Positions 1-8,751 of a stretch of 63,329 nucleotides of DNA are shown piece by piece. The stretch covers positions 1 to 63,329 of the forward strand of contig JAUWMI010000025.1 in NCBI GenBank assembly GCA_030613245.1, in the 5' to 3' direction. Each line of letters starts with the position of its first letter. The first letter of the stretch is position 1. This DNA comes from Candidatus Sumerlaeota bacterium (lineage in GTDB: Bacteria; Sumerlaeota; Sumerlaeia; MWCT01; JAUWMI01). The notes under the pieces are model-generated. The model searched no databases and was not told the DNA's origin. It saw nothing but the letters and a program-made list of their open reading frames with translations. The position numbers were made by a program, and so were the translations under genes.

Positions 1-1
1 C

Positions 2-97
2 CTGAAGGTTACCCTGAAAGAGGCATTGCAATTTAACAAGCAGGATGCGCTGACCGCCGCTGGTACTGATTTTCAGGAAGAGAAAATCCCTTTATGA
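2..97 (+). CDS. 3' end of an unknown small protein, partner of hicA
   Basis: Only the last 31 codons are in the window, ending in EEKIPL and a TGA at 95-97. That stop overlaps the ATG of the next gene in an ATGA arrangement, the translational coupling typical of toxin-antitoxin pairs. By position this could be the antitoxin partner of the HicA-like gene, but the visible tail does not show a HicB signature and the order (partner first, hicA second) is only one of the known arrangements. The identity is inferred from context alone. Confidence 0.4.
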   Translation: MKVTLKEALQFNKQDALTAAGTDFQEEKIPL

Positions 98-282
98 AAA
101 GGGCCCAATTCCTCAGGTATCTTCGCTCTCATGGTTGCGAGATTGTAAGAGAAGGCAAGCGACATTCATGGTAGCACAATCCGGGATTGCATAAACGGTC
201 GGCCGTTCCGAGGCACTCTGAGATAGTTGACACTCTTGCACGGAAGATATGCAAAGATCTTGGGATTCCGTCGGTGAGATAA
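94..282 (+). pseudogene. hicA: HicA-family mRNA interferase toxin gene with in-frame stop
   Basis: Reading from ATG 94 gives a HicA-like protein of 62 residues: a start rich in basic residues, then HGCEIVREGKRHSW, then an in-frame TAG at 172-174, then HNPGLHKRSAVPRHSEIVD and a tail KDLGIPSVR. HicA toxins are small double-stranded-RNA-binding-fold mRNA interferases with a conserved GxRHxxxxNP stretch followed by a VPRH segment, and both halves are visible here. Family members often have a second aromatic residue where the stop lies, so a TGG to TAG change is the simplest explanation. Unless the stop is read through, the product is a 26-residue fragment. The gene overlaps its upstream neighbour by 4 nt and is followed within 2 nt by an attC-like half-site. 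Confidence 0.75.
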
Positions 283-283
283 C

Positions 284-306
284 AGCTAACAAAGCGCTGC
301 AGCCGG
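284..306 (+). repeat. attC-like half-site downstream of hicA
   Basis: AGCTAAC followed by AAAGCGCTGCAGCCGG sits immediately after the hicA stop codon. It resembles the left half of the attC-like sites at 43.9-47 kb (GCCTAAC, then a TCGCTGCAGCGG-type arm). A possible right half (TCCGCTGGCGCGGGCC then GTTATGC, ending at 428) lies 95 bases further on, so the site would be disrupted or decayed. Integron cassettes commonly carry toxin-antitoxin genes, which fits the position. Alone this is weak evidence. Confidence 0.35.
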
Positions 307-497
307 TCTATGTTAAAAATGGAGACAAAGACCTCAGCGGTCAAACGGAAATCAGTTTGCAGGGCGAGACAAACGCAAAGTGTTGACAGACAAGGAGTTG
401 TCCGCTGGCGCGGGCCGGCGTGTTATGCCGACAATGCGACAGATAAAGATTCTTATGCGGAAACCATATATACAATAGTTGGGCTCCAAGTACGGCC

Positions 498-1178
498 ATG
501 ACGAGGAAAAGAATAGACAAAAAAACCGAAAAAGACGTTTTGCAACTATCACGACGTCGTTGCGCAATGTGTTTTGGTCTTAACAAGGACACCAGTGTGA
601 AAAAAGGGCAAATTGCACATTTGGATCGCAAACCATCAAACAATAAATTAGATAATTTGTGCTTTCTATGTTTGGATCATCATAACGAGTATGATTCAAC
701 GCCTAGCCAAAGTAGAAAGTTCAATATCGCTGAAATCACAGAATATCGAGATAATTTATACGCCTTCATCCAAGATCAGATATCTAATCCAAAAATCGCC
801 AAAGGGGACTCCGATCAGGGTGACAGCCAATCCTGTACATTTGAACTCTATGAAAGAAGATTGAAAATCTATTACGGAATCAAAGCACTTCTCGATAAAA
901 TTATTGCTACAGACGGTGTTGAACTTGCAGACTTCAGAGCCTTTTCTACCAACACGGAGGAAGCCTACTTCCTTTTCGATGAAGCATTTAATAATTTTTT
1001 ATCCGAAATTTATCGCAAAGCTGCACGTCTGCATACAACTGGAAAAAAGCTAAAGCATTTACCAGCTGGTGCTGAACGGAGTACGGTTTGCGAAGAAGAA
1101 GAGAAAATTATTAACTGGATTTCAGAGAGTTATTCGGAACTTCGAAAGAAGATGAAGAAATTTACCAATGTTAGATAG
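498..1178 (+). CDS. HNH nuclease-like protein with C-terminal helical region
   Basis: The protein has 226 residues. The N-terminal 85 residues hold an HNH-type zinc-bound fold: CAMCFG near residue 22, QIAHLDRKPSNN around 37-48, and LCFLCLDHHNEYD around 52-64. The two CxxC pairs and the H and N residues expected for a beta-beta-alpha metal nuclease are present. The C-terminal 130 residues are charged, helical and unrecognised. This HNH variant is often seen in accessory or defence-associated proteins, and the position beside a broken toxin gene fits an accessory island. ATG 498 is the first start; an upstream frame at 310-501 is not supported. Sure of the HNH motif, unsure of the biological role. 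Confidence 0.7.
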   Translation: MTRKRIDKKTEKDVLQLSRRRCAMCFGLNKDTSVKKGQIAHLDRKPSNNKLDNLCFLCLDHHNEYDSTPSQSRKFNIAEITEYRDNLYAFIQDQISNPKIAKGDSDQGDSQSCTFELYERRLKIYYGIKALLDKIIATDGVELADFRAFSTNTEEAYFLFDEAFNNFLSEIYRKAARLHTTGKKLKHLPAGAERSTVCEEEEKIINWISESYSELRKKMKKFTNVR

Positions 1179-1630
1179 AGATTAACACCTAATTGAAGCG
1201 CAGAAAGACAGGCACAGGCGGCATTTTGGATCGTGCTTGGGAGGGAATTCGGGGACGAGGCTATTTTCTGAGCCGTATGAGAGCATGGCGTAGCGTCGAA
1301 ACTGCAGCAAGGTCAGGCTAAACCGCAAAAGAAATGAAATTGAGGTTGCTTTCCCTCATTTCTACCATTTATTTTTGTTCTAAGCGTGGCATCCGCCTAG
1401 GCGGATGAATCTACACGGGCAAGTTGAAAATGCGCCTGTGGCGTGATGCCCGTGCCACGTTAAATGGCACAGTTGAAGGCCAAGCATTCGAAGAAAAATA
1501 AGCCACTCAGCGGCTTTTTACTGTTTCTTTATTTATGCGGAAAGCAATAATAGGCAAACGGTATTAGAAAAAAGAGGGATCAGTTGACGATCCCTCTTTT
1601 CTTAAGTCGCGTCTACCTACGCTCTGACTG
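1179..1630. other. intergenic region with palindromes
   Basis: No gene is supported here. At 1391-1406 there is a perfect 16-bp palindrome (ATCCGCCTAGGCGGAT), and 1414-1454 is an interrupted inverted repeat with arms CACGGGCA and TGCCCGTG. The same arms recur at 58616-58634. A weak stem-loop with a T run lies at about 1497-1519, and the clpC terminator occupies 1569-1602. Confidence 0.6.
1569..1602 (-). terminator. rho-independent terminator of clpC
   Basis: An AAAAGAGGGATC arm pairs with GATCCCTCTTTT across a 7-base loop and runs into T residues on the minus strand, about 30 bases after the clpC stop. The stem is nearly symmetric, so it could also work on the plus strand. Confidence 0.8.
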
Positions 1631-4105
1631 TTAATCCACTGCTGGCGTGTCTACGAGGACCTTGCTCCGCTCAGTGGCGCGGAACCGAATCTCCTCATTC
1701 TCCAGATAGGCTTCGACGTCAGTGTTCTCCGGTATAGTGCCATCAATAATCAGCTGTGAGAGAGTATCTTCGATATAACGCTGGATGGTCCGCCGGAGTG
1801 GGCGCGCACCGTACTCTGGATCATAGCCTTTTTCTACCAGAAAATTCCTTACCTCTTCACTGATACGAATGGTGATGTTTTTATCAACCAGCCGCTCATT
1901 CACCTTCCGCATCATAATATCAACGATCGTTTTAATAGCTTCAACACTGAGGGGGCGAAATACAATAATTTCGTCAATCCGGTTCAGAAATTCAGGATTG
2001 AAGGTCTTCTTGACCTCAGCCATGACCTTATCTCTCATGGCTTCATAGCTCGCCTCCTCATCGTGCAAGTGGAATCCCATCCCACTGACCTTTCCGATGC
2101 GCTTCGTCCCGATATTGGAGGTCAAAATGACCACGGTATTGCGGAAATCCACCACATGGCCCCAGCTGTCTGTCAGACGGCCATCGTCAAAAACCTGCAG
2201 CAGAATGCTAAAGACGTCTGGATGGGCCTTTTCGATCTCATCCAGGAGTACCACGGAATACGGTTTCCGCCGTACCTTCTCGGTCAGCTGCCCTCCCTCT
2301 TCATAGCCTACGTAACCTGGCGGTGCTCCGAGTAGACGTGAGACTGAGTACTTCTCCATATACTCTGACATATCAATCCGCACCAGGGCATCTTCGTCGC
2401 CAAACAGGAACTCTGCCAGCGCTTTAGCCAGCTCGGTTTTCCCTACGCCAGTTGGGCCGAGGAAGACGAACGACCCTGTGGGACGTACGGGATCCTTCAG
2501 GCCTGCGCGAGCCCTGCGAATGGCTTTCGCGAGAGTGCCGAGCGCTTCGTGCTGACTGACTACCCGTTTAGAAACCTCGGCTTCCATCTTCAGAAGCTTC
2601 TGCGTCTCTCCCTCTTCGAGCTTCATAATCGGAATCCCAGTCCATTTGGAGACGATATAGGAGATATCTTCCGGGCCAATTACCTTCATGTAATTCTTAT
2701 TCAATCTCTTCTGATGCCATTCGCGAAAGAGTTGTTCTTTGCGGCGAACCAGCTCATCGCGGTGATCTTTGACTTCCTGGCATTTTTCAAACTCCTGGGC
2801 GTTCTTAAGCTGGCGCAGCTGTTCGTCGTAATCAGCAATCTGCTTCTCGATGTCTTTGAGTTCCTGGGGTTTGATGTTAGCCTGGAGTCGTGCGCGCGAT
2901 CCTGCCTCGTCCATCACGTCAATGGCTTTGTCGGGAAGAAAACGGTCGCTCACGTAGCGCTCTGTCACATGCACTGCTGTGTGGATTGCCTCGTCTGAGA
3001 TAATCACGCCGTGGTGCTGCTCATAGCGGCTACGCAGACCCTTGAGAATATCCACGGTCTCTTCAATCGTTGGTGGATTAATAGTAATCGTCTGGAAGCG
3101 GCGCTCCAGTGCGCCATCCTTCTCGATATATTTGCGATATTCCTCCTGGGTTGTTGCGCCAATGCACTGGAGCTCACCTCTTGACAGTGCGGGCTTCAGC
3201 ATGTTCGACGCATCAATAGCACCTTCCGCGGCGCCTGCTCCCACCAAGGTGTGGAGCTCGTCAATAAAGATCACCACGTCTTGCGACCGACGAATCTCCT
3301 GCATGATAGCTTTCAAGCGTTCCTCGAATTGGCCTCGGTACTTCGTGCCTGCCACAATAGCCGCCAGATCAAGCGACAGCAGGCGTTTGCCAGCCAAGAG
3401 CTCCGGGATGTCGCCGGCCACAATCTTCTGAGCGAGGCCTTCAACAATCGCGGTTTTGCCGACTCCTGGTTCACCCAGAAGAATCGGATTATTCTTGGTG
3501 CGCCGGCACAGTACCTGAAGAATCCGCTCGATCTCGTCTTCCCGACCAATCACCGGATCGAGTTTTCCTTCGCGCGCCAGCTGAGTCAGGTCACGTCCAA
3601 AGGTATCCAGTGCCGGGGTGCGCGATTTCTCAAAGTCGCCTTTCGACTTAGCACCCGTACCACTATTACCTTCAATGAGGTTAAGAACTTCGCGCTGCAC
3701 CTTGGCGAAATCAATGCCGAAATTCTTAAGGCATTTCGCGGCCAGCGTATTCTCCTCTTTGATCAAGGCCAGCAAGAGATGTTCCGTGCCGATCCAGCTA
3801 TGCTTCATATGTTGGGCAATATATTTCGCTGTTTCAGTAATCCGCTTTGCTTCGGTATTTGGCGGAAATAGGCCAACCGGCTGCCCTTTCCCAACATCCA
3901 TCATCCGCTCAAGCTCCATCTTCACGTCTTCGAGATCAATCTCAAGATTATGGAGCGTCTGCACCGCCAGGCCGTCGCCTTTGCGAATAATGCCCAGGAG
4001 ATAATGTTCAGGGCCGATGTAGTCATGTCCCAACCGGCCAGCCTCGGCCTTACTCATACGAATGACTTCTTTCCAGCCGGGGGTATATGGGACCTTTTCC
4101 AGCAT
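1631..4105 (-). CDS. clpC: ClpC, AAA+ unfoldase subunit of the Clp protease
   Basis: ClpC unfolds proteins in the cytoplasm and feeds them to ClpP; in Firmicutes it recognises phosphoarginine tags made by McsB. The 824-residue length matches ClpC. Visible parts are a double Clp-N domain (about 1-145), a first AAA+ module with Walker A GEPGVGKT near residue 212, a coiled middle domain (about 410-480) with a UVR-like helix, and a second AAA+ module with GPTGVGKT near 548. A hydrophobic MGF tripeptide in the second module is a plausible ClpP-docking loop. The gene lies downstream of mcsA-mcsB on the same strand but about 220 bases away and with its own candidate promoter. No ctsR or clpP is present in the window. 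Confidence 0.97.
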   Translation of the reverse strand: MLEKVPYTPGWKEVIRMSKAEAGRLGHDYIGPEHYLLGIIRKGDGLAVQTLHNLEIDLEDVKMELERMMDVGKGQPVGLFPPNTEAKRITETAKYIAQHMKHSWIGTEHLLLALIKEENTLAAKCLKNFGIDFAKVQREVLNLIEGNSGTGAKSKGDFEKSRTPALDTFGRDLTQLAREGKLDPVIGREDEIERILQVLCRRTKNNPILLGEPGVGKTAIVEGLAQKIVAGDIPELLAGKRLLSLDLAAIVAGTKYRGQFEERLKAIMQEIRRSQDVVIFIDELHTLVGAGAAEGAIDASNMLKPALSRGELQCIGATTQEEYRKYIEKDGALERRFQTITINPPTIEETVDILKGLRSRYEQHHGVIISDEAIHTAVHVTERYVSDRFLPDKAIDVMDEAGSRARLQANIKPQELKDIEKQIADYDEQLRQLKNAQEFEKCQEVKDHRDELVRRKEQLFREWHQKRLNKNYMKVIGPEDISYIVSKWTGIPIMKLEEGETQKLLKMEAEVSKRVVSQHEALGTLAKAIRRARAGLKDPVRPTGSFVFLGPTGVGKTELAKALAEFLFGDEDALVRIDMSEYMEKYSVSRLLGAPPGYVGYEEGGQLTEKVRRKPYSVVLLDEIEKAHPDVFSILLQVFDDGRLTDSWGHVVDFRNTVVILTSNIGTKRIGKVSGMGFHLHDEEASYEAMRDKVMAEVKKTFNPEFLNRIDEIIVFRPLSVEAIKTIVDIMMRKVNERLVDKNITIRISEEVRNFLVEKGYDPEYGARPLRRTIQRYIEDTLSQLIIDGTIPENTDVEAYLENEEIRFRATERSKVLVDTPAVD

Positions 4106-4178
4106 GAGCGCACGCTCCTCTCATGTTACAATTTTCACAAATACCTCGCACTTCACACTGTTAGAAGAATCAAGTATT

Positions 4179-4206
4179 AGAATATCAGCCCTACAGCAAA
4201 AGTCAA
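4179..4206 (-). promoter_or_regulatory. candidate sigma70-type promoter of clpC
   Basis: On the minus strand TTGACT (4206-4201) and TATTCT (4184-4179) are separated by 16 bases, about 75 bases upstream of the clpC start. An overlapping TTGACA lies at 4213-4208. No CIRCE element and no properly spaced CtsR heptad pair was seen. Confidence 0.45.
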
Positions 4207-4329
4207 TTGTCAAATCGTATAACCGAGCTTTGCATAACCTATTGAGGCAGGAACCTGGGCGACTGGACCACATTTCAACAGACTGCTGTGACTAGAAACC
4301 GAAAAGGGCAAAAAAAGGAAAACAGTCTA

Positions 4330-5409
4330 CTAATTATCAGAGATGATACCGTGAAAGCGCTTGCGCAGCAGGCCAGCTCTTGCTATGTCGCGGGCCTCGC
4401 TCCCAACGTTTCCTCCTTCCCTTAGATCCAGATGTGCAGGCTGAATTTCAATGATCAGCTTGTTCAACTCGCTATGGGTAAACGAGGAGAAATAGCCTCG
4501 GTCAATCCCCAGTCGAATGCGACTAAGCAGTTTCATTGCCTCGGACGAATCAATCATGCGGGCATTACTGAGCACTGCGTAGGAACGCCAGATAGCGTCG
4601 TCAATTGCGTTACTTTTCTTGGCAAACAGCTGCTCGCGCGCCTGTTGTTCCCTGGTGAGAATCTGTGTCACGACCTTGTCCAGAATCTCAACGATTTCTT
4701 CTTCGCTCTTACCCAGAGTCACTTCATTGGAGATTTGATAAAAATCACCGATGTATTCCGAATGCTCTCCGTAAAATCCGCGAATGGTCAGTCCATAGGG
4801 CTGAACAAGAGACAGGATCTTATCAATCTTCTGACTTAACGCCAATCCGGGCAGATGCATCATAACGGATACGCGAAGGCCAGTGCCCGTATTTGTGGGA
4901 CATGTTGCGAGATAGCCAAATTTTTCCGAAAACGCGTATTCTACCGACACATCCATGCGTCCATCAATTTCATCAATTGCTGTCAGCGTATTCCGGAGTT
5001 GAAGACCGGCCATGATACACTGCATCCGGATGTGATCTTCTTCGTTCACCATTACTGATCTGTTGCACTCATGGCTCAGGTAGACAATGCGGTGCTCCCC
5101 CCCTTTTTCTAACTCTGCACTGATAATACGGCTCTCCTTCAGATAGCGGCGTTCCAGCCGCGGGACCTTTGCAATGATGATTCTATCGCTGGCACCTAGC
5201 ACGTCCTGACTGGCGATAGACTTATCAACGGTTTCGACAATCTTTGCAAGCTCATCGGGCTTGGCGTAAGGAGCAAAGGGAAGTCCCACAATGTTACGGG
5301 CGTAGCGCGACCGCGTGGAAACTACAATATCCATATACGGTCCGGAGGTATCAACCCATTTATGCGAGTCAAGAACCATTGGATTGAACATATCCCAGCC
5401 TCTCGACAA
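4330..5409 (-). CDS. mcsB: McsB, protein arginine kinase
   Basis: McsB uses ATP to phosphorylate arginine side chains, marking proteins for ClpCP and tuning stress regulators. The 359-residue protein shows the guanido-phosphotransferase signatures: STRSRYARN near the start, VNEEDHIRMQ, CPTNTGTGLR and YGEHSEYIGDFYQISNEV. Near the C-terminus RDIARAGLLRKRF matches the RDxxRA phosphoarginine-binding motif that gives McsB its allosteric activation. It follows mcsA with only 3 bases between, so the two are almost certainly co-transcribed. Internal ATG codons near residues 7 and 11 are alternative starts. The kinase family outside Firmicutes is patchy, so the complete motif set is worth noting. Confidence 0.95.
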   Translation of the reverse strand: MSRGWDMFNPMVLDSHKWVDTSGPYMDIVVSTRSRYARNIVGLPFAPYAKPDELAKIVETVDKSIASQDVLGASDRIIIAKVPRLERRYLKESRIISAELEKGGEHRIVYLSHECNRSVMVNEEDHIRMQCIMAGLQLRNTLTAIDEIDGRMDVSVEYAFSEKFGYLATCPTNTGTGLRVSVMMHLPGLALSQKIDKILSLVQPYGLTIRGFYGEHSEYIGDFYQISNEVTLGKSEEEIVEILDKVVTQILTREQQAREQLFAKKSNAIDDAIWRSYAVLSNARMIDSSEAMKLLSRIRLGIDRGYFSSFTHSELNKLIIEIQPAHLDLREGGNVGSEARDIARAGLLRKRFHGIISDN

Positions 5410-5412
5410 CCA

Positions 5413-5937
5413 CTATTCCTCGTCCTGATTCTCAAGGGATTTAATCTTATCGCGCAACTGGGCAGCTAGTTCAAAATTCTCCTGCTCGATCGCCTCTTCC
5501 ATCTGCTTGCGCATCTGCCGAATGTCCCGCTGCATCGTGATCCTGGACTGAAAGCGCTTTGGCACCTTGCCCTGGTGGCGCGTACTCCCATGGAACTTAC
5601 GCAAATCGGCAAGCAAATGTTCGCCAAAACTGTCGTAGCAGTCGGCACAGCCAAGGAACAGGCTTTCACGGTATGTTGCAAACGGCAGGCCACATTCTCG
5701 ACACGTGATGTCAACGTCCGTAGTACGCTTCTTCTCTTTTTCATTGGCAAGCAGGCCCGCCAGAATACTGTCAAGATTCGCCTGAGCTCCCGCCAGCTTC
5801 TTCTGGTACGGGCTGATCTCCGCGGCGCAACTCTGACAGAGGTTCAACTCCTTCACGCGCCCATTTACGATACGAGTCAGCTTGACCGTAGCGAAACTCT
5901 TATTACATTTCATGCAGATTACTTTATTAACAAACAC
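5413..5937 (-). CDS. mcsA: McsA, zinc-finger activator of McsB
   Basis: McsA binds and activates the arginine kinase McsB. The 174-residue protein has four CxxC pairs (CMKC, CQSC, CREC, CADC) that can bind two zinc ions, and a C-terminal UVR motif (EQENFELAAQLRDKIKSLE) like that of UvrB/UvrC and the ClpC middle domain. It is the first gene of the mcsA-mcsB pair; clpC follows. There is no ctsR upstream, unlike the classical Firmicute operon, so the regulation must differ. No good ribosome-binding site precedes ATG 5937; the ATG at 5913 would cut into the first zinc finger and is less likely. Confidence 0.93.
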   Translation of the reverse strand: MFVNKVICMKCNKSFATVKLTRIVNGRVKELNLCQSCAAEISPYQKKLAGAQANLDSILAGLLANEKEKKRTTDVDITCRECGLPFATYRESLFLGCADCYDSFGEHLLADLRKFHGSTRHQGKVPKRFQSRITMQRDIRQMRKQMEEAIEQENFELAAQLRDKIKSLENQDEE

Positions 5938-6352
5938 AGCGCAACTCTACCCTTTCTCATTACCAATTTGCCAACCGGGTCAAGCGCCTTAGACGAAATC
6001 TAAATTTTTGTACGCACAGCTTGTGCGATCTAAAGAAAACTCATTTTTGTACCTATCAACTCAGGCGCCAAAGGTCAAGTCCGAAATGGGCTTCACTGTT
6101 GCTAACAGCATGAATATGTTCCTATCGATTCCACAGAACGTTCCACTTCCATTCTACCTTATTCTGAAGCGAAGCCTTTGGATGATCGCTCCTCGAAGTT
6201 ATCATCAAAGCAGAGCCAGCCAAATGTTCATCCTCCCCTGCGGAGGTGATTATTCGTTGACTTTATAGCAAATACCTCCGTATTATTACTCAATAAATAA
6301 ACCAGCACCATTATGGTGCAAGACCCTGCCTTCATCAAGAAAGGCGACTGCC
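5938..6352. other. divergent intergenic region mcsA / YYY protein
   Basis: This 415-base region separates divergent genes and should hold promoters for both. A hairpin-forming palindrome (CGCACAGCTTGTGCG) lies at about 6013-6027. A TTGACC hexamer upstream of mcsA has a poorly spaced -10. No gene is supported. Confidence 0.4.
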
Positions 6353-8734
6353 TTGGGTGACGTCATTGCCTTCATCTTCTCTTCGTTCACATGGTTTGAT
6401 GATAGCATGCGGTGGTGGCTTGCTTGCGAAGTCATCGGCATCGTAGCCCTGCCGATCGTCTTCTGGGTTTGCCGAAGTTTGCCAGACCGAGGGTATCCCC
6501 TCACCAAGTGCTTCGGCATTTTCTGGCTCATGCTTCTTAACTGGCTGCTGTGCGGCTATACGCCAGTGATTAATTCCTGGTGGTCTATTTTCGCTGCACT
6601 GGTTGTGCTGCTAGTGATCTCTCTGGTGGTGCTGCGGCGTGAGCGTCGGAAGCTGGCCGGGTTTCTAAAAAGCCGTTGGCGTTACGTGCTGGGCATTGAG
6701 ATTCTCTTTCTCCTTAGCTTTCTTTTATTTCTCAGCATTCGCTCGTATACACCTGATATCACGTTTGAAATACCACGAAGCGGAGCGGAGAAATTCCTCA
6801 ACTTTGCGTATTTGAATTCGCTCATGCGCAGCAGCCACTTCCCACCACTCGATCCCTGGCTTTCGGGATTTACGATGAATTATTACTACCTGGGGCACCT
6901 GGAGTGGGCAACGTTGGGGAACTTTGCAGGCTATCTCCCGCAGATCACTTTCAACATTGCACTGGCTACGATTTTTGCACTTACGGTGGTCAACGCCTTC
7001 TCGCTCGGCCATAACCTTACGCGCCGGATTGCGTTCGGATGCCTTGCAGCAGCTGCGATTGGAATATTTGGAAACCTTGATGGCATCATTCAGGTGGGAA
7101 GAAATCTTGGGAATGGCCAGCCATTCTGGGACGCCGTGTTTAACTATGATTTCTGGCGCAGTTCCCGCATGCTCGGCAATACCACCATTACGGAGTTCCC
7201 GTATTTTACGGCCATCCTTGGCGATCTGCACGCGCACCATTCTGCCCTCCCTCACGTCTTGCTTGTCCTGGCAATTCTCCTCAATTTGCTCTATAAACAT
7301 CGTGCACACCGATTGCTTCACGTTAAGTACTTTCGACTCTTCTGGCCGGACCTTTTATTCATGGCTATACTACTTGGAGGTCTGCCGGGTATTAACACCT
7401 GGGACGGCCTCACGATGGGCGCCACTTTTTTCGCTGTTTTACTCTATATTCACTATCGCATGTATGGCAAACTCGTGCCCGTGTTTCTCAGAACTGCCCT
7501 GGTATTGCTGATCGTAGCATTTGCAGCCCGACTTCTGGGACATCTATTCTGGGCGCACTTTCACCCGCCCTTTGCGGCCGAAATTGAGAGCGAAGGCCTG
7601 ATTGCACGGACTATTGAAAAATTTAAGGAGACCATTGTTCCGCTTCAACCGCGTAACCGGACTCACTTTCCAAAATACTGGCTGCATTTTGGTCTTTTTC
7701 TCATACCCTTTTGCCTGCTTTTGGTGGTGAAAGGAGTAGAAGTGCTGCGCAAATGCAAACTGGTGCAAATATCTGCTGTTGTCCTCGCCATGCTTCTCGT
7801 CTTATTGGTCGGCTATAACTATTTACACTATTGGCTGGGCAGCGTGACCATCATTCTGGCGCTCTGGTGTGCCGCACTTCTCCTGACGCAGCCGTTCGAC
7901 CGCACGGAAAGTCCGGCCTATCTTCTGGCGGGCATTGGATTTCTTGTCTCAACCTTTTGCGAGATCTTTTACTTCAATGACCGTTACAGTGGTGCGTATG
8001 AACGCTACAATACGGTGTTCAAATTCTACTACCCTCTCTGGTCATTCTTTGCACTGGCATGCTGCGCCAGCATTTCCGCGCTCTGGACCAGGTGTACCCA
8101 ACAACGAAATATCCTAAATATCCTAAAGCGCGTCGGACTCGGGATATTGGTGCTGGCAATAGTGGGACTGGGGCTGATTTATCCAATTGGGGCTACGGCA
8201 GTCCGAACAAACCGGCTTCATACACATTTCCCTTTCGGGCCTGGTGAGAGGAGTCGAACCCTGGATGGGATGGCCTACCTTGGTGAAATTCGGCTATTTG
8301 CCTCCGATTACGAAGCGATTCTCTTTTTGCAGGCAAATGTGAAGAACCAACCGGTAATCCTGGAGGCTGCCAAAGGAGACTCCAAGTATGAAGCCTATTC
8401 ACGGGTCTCCACGAATACCGGCCTACTCACTCTTGTCGGCTGGAGTCATCACGAAGCCCAGGTGCGAGCAGGCGGCGACAAAGAGTTTTGGAAGTACCTT
8501 GACGAGCGCGTACAAGCGGCAAAACGGATTTACGAATCCCCCGATTTTGAGTCTGTGCGCGATTTGATTGATAAGTATGAGATTCAGTATATCTTCGTTG
8601 GGGCGCTGGAGCGCCGTGACTACGATCAGGCCGGTCTAGCAAAGTTCGCCAGTGCGTGCACAGAGGTATTTCGCAGCGGTGATACGCAGATTTACATGGT
8701 ACCGCAGAGCACCGAGAAAGCGATTGATAAGTAA
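6353..8734 (+). CDS. YYY-family (DUF2298) polytopic membrane protein
   Basis: A 793-residue membrane protein with many hydrophobic segments. Residues about 174-181 read MNYYYLGH, the triple-tyrosine signature that named this family (chlor_Arch_YYY), first noted in Chloroflexi and archaea. The family is GT-C-like and probably transfers sugars from a polyprenyl-linked donor, but no member reaction is securely known to me. The next gene is Agl23-like, and these two families are characteristically neighbours, which strengthens both calls. The start is TTG 6353 with AAAGG 9 bases upstream; ATG 6407 is an alternative that keeps all membrane segments but the first. The C-terminal 130 residues are soluble. 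Confidence 0.85.
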   Translation: MGDVIAFIFSSFTWFDDSMRWWLACEVIGIVALPIVFWVCRSLPDRGYPLTKCFGIFWLMLLNWLLCGYTPVINSWWSIFAALVVLLVISLVVLRRERRKLAGFLKSRWRYVLGIEILFLLSFLLFLSIRSYTPDITFEIPRSGAEKFLNFAYLNSLMRSSHFPPLDPWLSGFTMNYYYLGHLEWATLGNFAGYLPQITFNIALATIFALTVVNAFSLGHNLTRRIAFGCLAAAAIGIFGNLDGIIQVGRNLGNGQPFWDAVFNYDFWRSSRMLGNTTITEFPYFTAILGDLHAHHSALPHVLLVLAILLNLLYKHRAHRLLHVKYFRLFWPDLLFMAILLGGLPGINTWDGLTMGATFFAVLLYIHYRMYGKLVPVFLRTALVLLIVAFAARLLGHLFWAHFHPPFAAEIESEGLIARTIEKFKETIVPLQPRNRTHFPKYWLHFGLFLIPFCLLLVVKGVEVLRKCKLVQISAVVLAMLLVLLVGYNYLHYWLGSVTIILALWCAALLLTQPFDRTESPAYLLAGIGFLVSTFCEIFYFNDRYSGAYERYNTVFKFYYPLWSFFALACCASISALWTRCTQQRNILNILKRVGLGILVLAIVGLGLIYPIGATAVRTNRLHTHFPFGPGERSRTLDGMAYLGEIRLFASDYEAILFLQANVKNQPVILEAAKGDSKYEAYSRVSTNTGLLTLVGWSHHEAQVRAGGDKEFWKYLDERVQAAKRIYESPDFESVRDLIDKYEIQYIFVGALERRDYDQAGLAKFASACTEVFRSGDTQIYMVPQSTEKAIDK

Positions 8735-8751
8735 TTTCCCGTGCGGCATAT

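Noticed and set aside
4201-4214. CtsR operator upstream of clpC
   Set aside because: AGTCAAT and TGTCAAA abut directly, whereas the CtsR site needs two GGTCAAA heptads with a 3-base spacer.
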